The notes under the pieces: model-generated | What the model was told of the DNA's origin: nothing | Seen by the model: only the letters and a program-made list of their open reading frames with translations | The model's database searches: none | In this document: positions 1 through 6,244 of the stretch, in pieces | How positions within the stretch are numbered: position 1 is the stretch's first letter | Layout of the letters: every line of letters starts with the position of its first letter | Position numbers and translations under genes: made by a program | Source of the DNA: Nostoc mirabile CHAB5784 | GTDB taxonomy: Bacteria; Cyanobacteriota; Cyanobacteriia; Cyanobacteriales; Nostocaceae | Direction: 5' to 3' | Length of the DNA stretch: 48,317 nucleotides | Assembly: GCF_020829645.1 (NCBI RefSeq) | Contig: NZ_JAIVFS010000059.1 | Span: 1-48,317, forward strand

Positions 1-2
1 TG

Positions 3-119
3 GAGCATCTGCGAACTAAAGTTGCTCAACTTCTTGCTGAACTAACTCCTAAAATTGCTGCTTCTTTGACTGGTTATGACTTCATCCTTGATGCCTTATC
101 TGTCGCAAACATTTTTTGA
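3..119 (+). pseudogene. C-terminal tail of an IS630-type transposase (partial at window edge)
   Basis: An open frame enters from the left edge and ends in TGA at 117-119. The last 38 codons include a segment close to 'LTGYDFILDALSVANIF', which I recognise as the usual C-terminus of cyanobacterial IS630-family (DDE, Tc1/mariner-like) transposases. The catalytic part lies outside the window, so intactness cannot be judged. The next gene starts 46 bases later, so the element's right end should lie in between. Confidence 0.65.
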
Positions 120-165
120 ATTGGTATAACATAGGGTAGACCTTCATCCCTAAAAAACTCAAATT

Positions 166-474
166 ATGAACTGCAAACTTCTGGCAACAGTCGTAGTGCT
201 AGCTACTACTAGCTTTGTTACCTCTGTTAAATCTCAAGAACCTACTACCGACACTCCAGCAAAATCGAATCAAGTTTTGAATGCTTGTGTTCAGAATCAA
301 GCAGAAACTTTACCAAATCCCTTTAGTGATGTGCCATCAGACCATTGGGCTTTTAAAGCAGTTATGACTATGCACTACTGCGGTGCTTTCCGCAAAGCTA
401 CGCCACCAGCTTTAGTTCAAAAACTGCAACCAACAAATAGCCAGCAGCAACCGCAGAAAGAACCGCAGTTTTAA
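166..474 (+). CDS. small exported protein with partial S-layer-homology-like motif
   Basis: The product has 102 residues. Residues 1-23 look like a signal peptide: a short basic start, a hydrophobic stretch rich in V, L, A and T, then a likely cleavage site before 'QEPTTD'. Residues 51-76 contain 'FSDVPSDHWAFKAV', the pattern that opens an SLH domain, but only about half of one SLH repeat is present. Two cysteines flank this segment. The tail is rich in Q and P and looks disordered. SLH domains normally bind cell-wall polymers, and cyanobacterial SLH porins carry one copy. Binding by a half repeat is uncertain, so I call this an exported unknown. No operon partner is apparent. Confidence 0.6.
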   Translation: MNCKLLATVVVLATTSFVTSVKSQEPTTDTPAKSNQVLNACVQNQAETLPNPFSDVPSDHWAFKAVMTMHYCGAFRKATPPALVQKLQPTNSQQQPQKEPQF

Positions 475-584
475 AAATAGGGCGTTGCTGACTAAAGATA
501 TAAAACTTTGAGTAGCAAAAGCCGCCGATTGAAATTTCGATGGACGTTGAGATGAAGAGAATTGTGGTAAATGTAAAAAGTTTA

Positions 585-1163
585 CTATTCGGTGTCTAAT
601 GGTATTTTCGCCTTTTGAAACACCTGCTCAACAGTAAATTCCAATCCCTCAAATAAAGAATCTTTGAGTAATTCTTCTCCCATATAAGTTTGTGGTGCTG
701 CATCGGGATAAAAAACAGTAATGCTTCTGGCTTTACTATCTAATACCCATACCCGCAGTACCTTAGCATCTAAATAGTCTTTGGCTTTAGCTGCCATTTG
801 TCCAAAGGTTTGTCCTGGGGAAATAATCTCAATCACCAAATCAGGAGGAACAGGACAAGCTTCGTTTTCATCCCAGTTCGCAGGTAAACGTTCATAAGAA
901 ATGTACAAAATATCTGGAATTGGCATCCAATCTCGCCCCCGACGGGTTAATGCAACAGCCCATTCCGGGCAAACTTCTCCTTTTCCTTCACGCGATTGCT
1001 CAATCAAATTCAGAAGGACGCGGGTAAGTTTTGCGTGAAAAAATTTTGGTGACATTTTAGGAATTGCTTGACCATCAACAAGTTCATAAGTTACATCTCC
1101 CTCACCTGGTGAAAGATTTAAGAACTCTTGCAAGGTTAATTGATTTTTAGCTTGGAGTATCAT
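585..1163 (-). CDS. Uma2 family (DUF820) putative restriction-endonuclease-fold protein
   Basis: The 192-residue product matches the Uma2/DUF820 family that is hugely expanded in cyanobacteria. Visible hallmarks are an N-terminal 'LTLQEFLNL', a 'YELVDGQ' segment near residue 27, 'PDILYIS' near residue 83, 'PPDLVIEIISPGQT' near 106-119, and 'KAKDYLDAKVLRVWVLD' near 126-142. In the family the Asp, Glu and Lys residues of these segments make a PD-(D/E)XK nuclease-like site. The biological role is unknown, and most copies are thought to be mobile or selfish. It is about 90 bp from the aroB stop on the same strand, but co-transcription is not established. Confidence 0.85.
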   Translation of the reverse strand: MILQAKNQLTLQEFLNLSPGEGDVTYELVDGQAIPKMSPKFFHAKLTRVLLNLIEQSREGKGEVCPEWAVALTRRGRDWMPIPDILYISYERLPANWDENEACPVPPDLVIEIISPGQTFGQMAAKAKDYLDAKVLRVWVLDSKARSITVFYPDAAPQTYMGEELLKDSLFEGLEFTVEQVFQKAKIPLDTE

Positions 1164-1254
1164 GGCTCAATAATTGGTAATTCATAATTGAAGGACAGAG
1201 CAACTAATTTTTATTCCGACTCCTGAATTCTGACTCCTGAATTCTTCAAATTCT

Positions 1255-2388
1255 TCACATTCCTCGCAAAACTTGCCGAATAATATCTGATGGCACTTCA
1301 TCGGTAACTGTCACTACACCAATCTCTGTTGGTAAAACGAACCGCACTTTCCCCGCTTTGACTTTCTTATCTAACTGCAACGCGTCAATAATTTCTTCAA
1401 TATCTACCCCAGTTGGTAACTGAGTCGGTAAACCTGCTTTTTGAATTAAAGCATTTTGACGTTCCGTGTCTTCCTTTTGCCACATTCCCAATTCCACAGC
1501 AATTTGACCAGCTGCTACCATACCAATGGCCACCGCTTCACCGTGATTTACTAGACGATAACCAGTCAAACTTTCCACTGCATGACCGATAGTATGTCCA
1601 TAGTTGAGAATCGCCCGCAATCCACCTTCTTTCTCATCTTTGCTAACAACATCAGCTTTGGCTTGACAAGAGCGCACTAGTATGGTGTGTATCAGGTCAG
1701 GTTTTACATAGCGGAGTTGGTCGAGGCGTTTACTTGCTTCCAATTGGGCAAACAATTCGGCATCCCAAATTACACCGTACTTAATAACTTCTGCCATTCC
1801 TGCCCGAAACTCACGCATAGGAAGAGTTTTTAACACATCTGGGTCAATCAAAACTAAGCGCGGTTGATGGAATGCCCCAATCAAGTTTTTGCCGTGGGGA
1901 TGATTCACGCCAGTTTTGCCACCAATTGCCGAATCTACCATCGCCAAGAGAGTTGTAGGCACTTGGACAACATTAATGCCGCGCAGCCAAGTTGCGGCTG
2001 CAAAGCCAGTCATATCGCCAATCACACCTCCGCCCAAAGCCACCATAGTAGAAGAACGTTCTAAGCGGTTTTCCAAGGCGATATCGTAAAGTTTTTGGAT
2101 GGAATTGAGGGTTTTGTAGCGTTCCCCTGGTGGTAGGGTGCAGCTAGCAACTTCAAATCCAGCAGATGTTAGGGATGCGTTAGCAAAGCTTAACGTTCGC
2201 GTAGCGTCTCGCAGAGAAGTTATCGCTCTTTCCCCAAAGTGCTTAAAAATCGTCGGATTAGAAACCAGCAATACCTTCTTGCCTAGCTTGAGACTGGCCA
2301 TCTGTTGACCCAGTTGATCTAAACTCGAAGGTGCGATCGCAATCTCATAAGACTGGTCTGGTAAATTCACATTAATTACAGAAGTCAT
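1255..2388 (-). CDS. aroB: 3-dehydroquinate synthase
   Basis: AroB converts DAHP to 3-dehydroquinate, the second step of the shikimate pathway, using NAD and a divalent metal in the cytoplasm. Visible motifs are 'GGGVIGDMTGFAAATWLRG' (NAD and substrate binding), 'DSAIGGKTGVNH', 'GMAEVIKYG' and 'LNYGHTIGHAVE', which carries metal-binding histidines. I chose the ATG at 2386-2388, giving 377 residues. The open frame continues upstream to 2496, but that extension lies in low-complexity repeat DNA and does not resemble AroB. An in-frame insertion of about 14 residues (roughly 2170-2211) is encoded by a palindromic repeat and interrupts the N-terminal domain between 'ITSL' and 'TSAGFEV'. The enzyme is otherwise intact. 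Confidence 0.95.
   Translation of the reverse strand: MTSVINVNLPDQSYEIAIAPSSLDQLGQQMASLKLGKKVLLVSNPTIFKHFGERAITSLRDATRTLSFANASLTSAGFEVASCTLPPGERYKTLNSIQKLYDIALENRLERSSTMVALGGGVIGDMTGFAAATWLRGINVVQVPTTLLAMVDSAIGGKTGVNHPHGKNLIGAFHQPRLVLIDPDVLKTLPMREFRAGMAEVIKYGVIWDAELFAQLEASKRLDQLRYVKPDLIHTILVRSCQAKADVVSKDEKEGGLRAILNYGHTIGHAVESLTGYRLVNHGEAVAIGMVAAGQIAVELGMWQKEDTERQNALIQKAGLPTQLPTGVDIEEIIDALQLDKKVKAGKVRFVLPTEIGVVTVTDEVPSDIIRQVLRGM
2170..2211 (-). repeat. palindromic repeat inserted in frame within aroB
   Basis: About 42 bp carrying the TCTCTGCGAGACGCTACGCG type of short repeat common in Nostocales. It adds about 14 residues without breaking the frame. 'SL' occurs at both edges of the insert (SL-RDATRTLSFANA-SL), as expected for a short insertion with a small duplication. 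Confidence 0.6.
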
Positions 2389-2491
2389 TGCCCAACCCCT
2401 AACAAGCGCCCGTGGGCTGTATTGTATCGCAATCTGGGGAGTCGGGAGATGAGGGAGCAGGGGGAGCAGAGGAGCAAAGAAAAGACTGATG

Positions 2492-2521
2492 CCCAATGAC
2501 CAATGACCAATGACTAATGAT
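2492..2521. repeat. CCAATGA heptamer repeats (STRR type)
   Basis: Four tandem 7-bp units of the CCAATGA / CTAATGA type upstream of aroB. The same heptamers recur near 34853-34881 and 44947-44975. They match the short tandemly repeated repetitive sequences known from heterocystous cyanobacteria. Confidence 0.7.
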
Positions 2522-2556
2522 TCAATAGATTTAGGAAGTATTGTGGAGAAACATAA

Positions 2557-2652
2557 ATGTTTGCAATTGTAGCTTACATCGGCTTTTTAGCTTTGTTCTT
2601 TGGTTTGGCTGTCGGTCTGCTGTTCGGTTTGCGGACTGCCAAAATAATTTAA
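2557..2652 (+). CDS. petL: cytochrome b6f complex subunit PetL
   Basis: This 31-codon gene encodes 'MFAIVAYIGFLALFFGLA' followed by 'VGLLFGLRTAKII'. It closely resembles cyanobacterial PetL, the single-span subunit VI of the cytochrome b6f complex in thylakoid membranes. PetL stabilises the complex, which passes electrons from plastoquinol to plastocyanin or cytochrome c6. The whole peptide is one hydrophobic helix followed by a short basic end, at the usual length of 31 residues. A purine-rich ribosome site (GTGGAG) lies 8 bases before the ATG. The gene stands alone, divergent from aroB and facing the truncated EamA fragment. Confidence 0.88.
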   Translation: MFAIVAYIGFLALFFGLAVGLLFGLRTAKII

Positions 2653-2719
2653 CCCAGAGATACATTCAACCTATCAACCTATGATTTTTGAAGGACGGGC
2701 ACTCTGCCTGTCCCTCAAT

Positions 2720-2992
2720 TCACAATAAGTTGCGCTTAAAAGTGGTCGAACCATCGCCTAATCGATTAGTTTGTTGTCCCACTAAAACGCTCACGAGTAC
2801 CATCGCTGCTCCAATCAGTTGAATTGGCATTAGCGTTTGATGTAACACAATAAATCCCATCAGTGTTGCAACTAGGGGACTCATCAATCCCAAGCAAGAA
2901 ACAGGTGTTGTTTTTAATCGTTCAATTCCGCCAAACCAAAGCATATAAGCTAACCCAGTTCCCACCAAACCCAAATAGCCCTGTTTTGTCAC
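2720..2992 (-). pseudogene. C-terminal fragment of an EamA/DMT-family transporter, 5' end lost to a MITE
   Basis: About 90 residues remain and match the last EamA repeat: 'GTGLAYMLWFGGIERLKT', then 'LMSPLVATLMGFIVLHQTL', then 'LIGAAMVLVSVLVGQ'. Intact members of this family have about 300 residues and ten helices, so some two thirds are missing. The conserved sequence stops at 'GYLGLV', at the edge of a repeat element (2980-3152). The first four residues of the remaining frame are encoded by the element itself. No N-terminal half is visible beyond the element. I infer a dead gene cut by insertion and deletion. Confidence 0.75.
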
Positions 2993-3152
2993 TCTCGGAA
3001 AACAATAATCGAAGCAAGGTTCTGAAACTTTTATTTCATCAAGCTTTGAGCCAATATTATCTAACAGTAACTAAAATTTATAGACAAAACCTAAAAATTA
3101 AAGCTCTGAAAGGCTTTTAGCGATTGGGTTCTCCCAAAGTGATAAAAGAGGG
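2980..3152. mobile_element. MITE-like element, copy 1 (about 173 bp, CCCTGTTTTGTCA termini)
   Basis: The left end is CCCTGTTTTGTCACTCTCGG; the right end is a degraded inverted copy ending in AGAGGG followed by TTAA. The full length matches, in inverted orientation and with many substitutions, the element at 31192-31365. The two copies share ends, length and internal order, including an AAAGCTCT(G/A)AAAGGCTTT block near the right end. It has no coding capacity. It truncates the EamA transporter gene. Confidence 0.7.
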
Positions 3153-3526
3153 TTAAGCACTAAAGTGCTTACTACGAACCGTTATAACTAGCCTAGACAT
3201 TATACTCTATGACTGAAGCAAAAATATCTATATAAAACCATAATTGTCCTCTGCTTGCAAATTATGCAAACTAAACACTTACAATACAAAAGTCACAAGC
3301 AAATTTGTGACTTTTGTACTAGTAGTACAGTGTTCCAGTGTAAATATACCAACTATCCCCCTACTTTTAAGCAAGGGACAAAATCAGTGGAAAGCTTATA
3401 AAGTAAGCTTTTTGAATTTTGCGTAGCGCTACTAGTACAGGTCGGCGGAAATAAATCTACCATTTCAAATGGCCCAAAAGCTTGGAATATAATTATGCGT
3501 GAATGCGTGACTTCCGCCTTGCGGTA
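3153..3526. other. intergenic region downstream of hetR, with hairpin repeats
   Basis: No gene seen. It holds a partial AGTGCTTACTACGAAC repeat arm (about 3160-3181), a strong hairpin at 3285-3318, and a dispersed repeat arm starting CTAGTACAGGTCGGCGG near 3432. The hairpin is the best candidate for ending hetR transcripts, but it lacks a clear T tract. Confidence 0.5.
3285..3318. repeat. 14-bp perfect inverted repeat (hairpin)
   Basis: TACAAAAGTCACAA and its exact reverse complement are separated by six bases. It could fold in RNA from either strand. Its position about 210 bp downstream of hetR allows a terminator or processing role, but this is not shown. Confidence 0.6.
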
Positions 3527-4426
3527 CTAGTCTTCTCTTTCGCCAAAAACTGTCTGTAAAACCACTGCAATACCCCCGTCTTGGTGATATTTATCTGCCC
3601 AGGCACGGATAACTTCATCCAATTCTTCCATAGCCTGCTCCATTTTTTCTGGGAGGATATCAAGTTCTTCCAGTAAGCGCATGGCATTTCGTCGCCGTTC
3701 TGCCCAATTTTTCATCATGCGGAAATACCGAGCGGTATCTTCTACCATGATGTAAGTGCGTTCTTGATCGTCTGCGGGGGCATAAAAAGGACGGGTAAGA
3801 GCATAGAAGGGCATTCCCCAAGGAGAATCAATGCGTGTTACCGTTCCTGAGTAGAGCAGACGGCGCTTGATATGCTCACCCAAGGCTTCACTCAAAGGCA
3901 TTTGGTGTTCGGGTGGCAAGTCTTCTTGCGATCGCCTGTGCAAAAACTCAATCAAATCCAGAAACTCAAAAGAGCTAACTAACTGGGCGTCAGGTAAGTT
4001 ACTGGGCAGTTTTTGCTCAATTTGCCTTTTTTCTTCACTTGTCAGACTGGTACCAGGAACGCGCGATCGCCCCGGTTGCCAAGGATATTTTTCTAGCCAG
4101 ACATAAGGCAATTGAATTAAATAGCGCGGTTCCTGAGAACCCAGCATCTTTAATAGTTTGCCTTCTGTTAGAGCCTGTCTGACTTCTTCTACAATAATTT
4201 TTACCCGTTTCGGCTCCAGGTGGTGCAAATGCCCTGTCATCCGCAGGTTTTGCCCCTGCTCTAGATAGGTCATGTAAATTGCACACTTTGCTGCTGTTGC
4301 GGCTGCGTCTAAAAATGCCCCATGCCTGTGCCCACTCGTCCGCATGGCACTAAAAGCCAGATAAAGCATGATCTGATCCATCGCACTGGGGTCAAGACGT
4401 TTGATCAGATCTATGTCGTTACTCAT
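3527..4426 (-). CDS. hetR: heterocyst differentiation master regulator HetR
   Basis: HetR is the DNA-binding master switch that commits vegetative cells to become nitrogen-fixing heterocysts. It acts as a dimer or tetramer and is inhibited by RGSGR peptides from PatS, HetN and PatX. The product has exactly the family length of 299 residues and begins 'MSNDIDLIKRLDPSAMDQIM'. Cys48 is present ('AAKC'), as are the highly conserved 'MTGHLHHLEPKRVK' and 'YSGTVTRIDSPWGMPFYAL' segments. The 'LEELD' stretch (about 252-256), known to contact the inhibitory peptide, is present. The C-terminal hood differs in places from what I recall of Anabaena 7120 and is nearer to Fischerella/Calothrix-type HetR. 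Residue 12 is Asp where I expect Gly. An unusually long non-coding region lies upstream. Confidence 0.97.
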   Translation of the reverse strand: MSNDIDLIKRLDPSAMDQIMLYLAFSAMRTSGHRHGAFLDAAATAAKCAIYMTYLEQGQNLRMTGHLHHLEPKRVKIIVEEVRQALTEGKLLKMLGSQEPRYLIQLPYVWLEKYPWQPGRSRVPGTSLTSEEKRQIEQKLPSNLPDAQLVSSFEFLDLIEFLHRRSQEDLPPEHQMPLSEALGEHIKRRLLYSGTVTRIDSPWGMPFYALTRPFYAPADDQERTYIMVEDTARYFRMMKNWAERRRNAMRLLEELDILPEKMEQAMEELDEVIRAWADKYHQDGGIAVVLQTVFGERED

Positions 4427-5683
4427 ATTACAGACAATTGAATAGCACGTTTACACAATTTTTAATGGATTGAAAATAGGTAGTATACACCTGGCTGAAG
4501 GCAATGTTTTCACTTCAGACTATATTAGTATGCGATAACTATGAAATCCGTGGTAGCCCAAACTACCATTTTCGCATCTTTTCTGGTATTAAGGCAGATT
4601 TAGTTGTGGTTACTATAACTGTCTGGAGCATCTGACCAGAAAATTACAGACATCACCAATCCCAGCTTGACGACGGTTTCCGTCCCAAATGTCAACTGTG
4701 TTGCAAGTAATCTATAAAGCCTTTAAGTTCTCTGAGATTTTTTTATCTTTCAAGAGCAACAACATCAAGCTGTTTACACCTTAATTATGGCACTATGCCG
4801 ACTCGGAGTAAAAACTAGTTTGCGTGGTTCATCTGGGATATCTGTTACTCGAAAAAGATGGCTTTTATTCAGCTTTAGCGAATTATTTTTAGCACACAAA
4901 TGACTAGAAATAAGTGGGAGTGGTCTAAAAATAAATCGCTTACCAGGTGTAGAAACATTCAGAGGTTGAGCCACATGGCTCGTTGCGAACTATCATTTGA
5001 TTCACAACCTCCAGTGATGTCTCGGCAGTATAAGCCGTTGGCTTGACGCAAGATAGTAGACATCAAGTAGAGCAATTAATTCCAATTTCAAAAATACCTG
5101 TTGTTTTTTCAAATCTCGTTCCTTATCATATCATTTTTTTTGGAATTTGTAATAAATTTATGTATTTTTAAAATTGATAAATGCGTATTTAAACAATTTA
5201 TATTCTGGTTCAATCAAGGTTTGATGATATTTTGATTTTTCCTTCTAAATCAAAACCATAATTATATTTTTGGGTTGATAATTTTACACAGAAAGCTGCA
5301 ATTCAGTCTGAATTAATCGCATAGCTATCAGGTTTTTTGATCATACTAATAGCGAAATAATTAGTTATTAGCCAAATATATAATAAAACATATTTGATTT
5401 TCTAAGTTATTTAGATATTTTTTTCATGAAAGAATTTTAAATTTTCATGATTTAACTAATTCATTGGCTACTTTTAAGTATATTTTTACCTCGCTGTTTT
5501 ATATATTTGACGGATGTTGAATTGCGTAAATAAAAAGAAGATAATCCGTAGCAAGCTACGATATAAGCTTCTTTATCTAGGCGTCTGGGCGATCGCAGAC
5601 TAAATTGACTAGTGCAGATTGACAGAAATAAATATACCATCTCCCCAAACACAATAACTAAGTGGGCGTGAATAATTAAAGGT

Positions 5684-5733
5684 TTGTAGTAAAGCCTCTA
5701 GCCTTATTTTAAAGGCTGAAAGTCTTACTACAA
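5684..5733. repeat. hairpin repeat with TTGTAGTAA ends
   Basis: Inverted ends TTGTAGTAA / TTACTACAA enclose an imperfect stem with AGCCT and AGGCT arms. The same end motif occurs at 40450-40482 and as a partial copy near 3160-3181, so it is a dispersed palindromic repeat. Confidence 0.55.
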
Positions 5734-6091
5734 GACAACTTAATTAATTTTACATTACGTAACATAGTTTAATTTATTCTTGCCCACTTACTGAGTCTAC
5801 CACGCTGAAAAACCGTGTTACTCTAAACACTTGTGCTACTTCTTCATCTCCTAGTTGCAAAACGTGCTGCAATGGTCTTAACTCCTTGCCAATCTCCTCT
5901 GTGAGCAAGTACTCGTGCTAAATTGCTTGAGTCAGTACTACTCGTACTGCTTATATATACGTGTTTTACCTACCTGTATCAGGCTAAATCCCTAAAAAAA
6001 TATTACAAGTAAAGTTATTCTGATTACTGCTCACTCATCTATTAAGCGTTATCTCTACCTATACAGCAGTCTTAAATTATTCGTAAAAGCT

Positions 6092-6130
6092 GAGATCCCC
6101 AGCAACTTTTACGAAGCCGGGGATCTTATT
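6092..6130. terminator. possible terminator hairpin downstream of the coiled-coil EamA gene
   Basis: GAGATCCCC pairs with GGGGATCTT across a short spacer. It lies about 120 bp past the stop at 6245 on the minus strand. No long T run follows, so this may only be one of the GGGGATC-type repeats. Confidence 0.35.
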
Positions 6131-6244
6131 TGTCACAGATGATTTAGAGAAGTTACAACTAGGCGTATTCGCTTCAGGATTGATGCCTAGAGTGATGGGA
6201 GCTACTTTACCTCCCACCACACCTAAACTGATTGAACTCGTCAT

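Larger units (their letters stand above)
4427..6244. promoter_or_regulatory. 1.8-kb non-coding region upstream of hetR
   Basis: No convincing gene. In heterocystous cyanobacteria hetR has a long upstream region with several start sites, and that is the likely role here. I did not find a GTA-N8-TAC NtcA site or a TCCGGA motif by eye. There is a GTA-N6-TAC palindrome near 5549. The part from about 5090 to 5470 is very AT-rich. A repeat hairpin lies at 5684-5733 and a GATCCCC hairpin at about 6092-6130. I saw no RGSGR-type (PatX) peptide on either strand. Confidence 0.5.

Noticed and set aside
475..584. GGGCGTTGCTGAC sequence as the end of an IS5-type element
   Set aside because: Only one end is visible and no inverted partner was found nearby.
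4787..4903. A 38-codon frame containing 'RGSSG' upstream of hetR, near to a PatX/PatS RGSGR motif
   Set aside because: The motif has an extra Ser and lacks the final Arg, it is not near the C-terminus, and no signal-like hydrophobic N-terminus precedes it.
5549..5560. GTA-N6-TAC palindrome upstream of hetR as a possible NtcA site
   Set aside because: NtcA sites need eight bases between the half sites; here there are six, and no matching promoter was seen.
6141..6243. Short plus-strand frame reading 'LQLGVFASGLMPRVMGATL' before the EamA fusion stop
   Set aside because: No start codon with a ribosome site, no recognisable family, and it overlaps repeat-type DNA.
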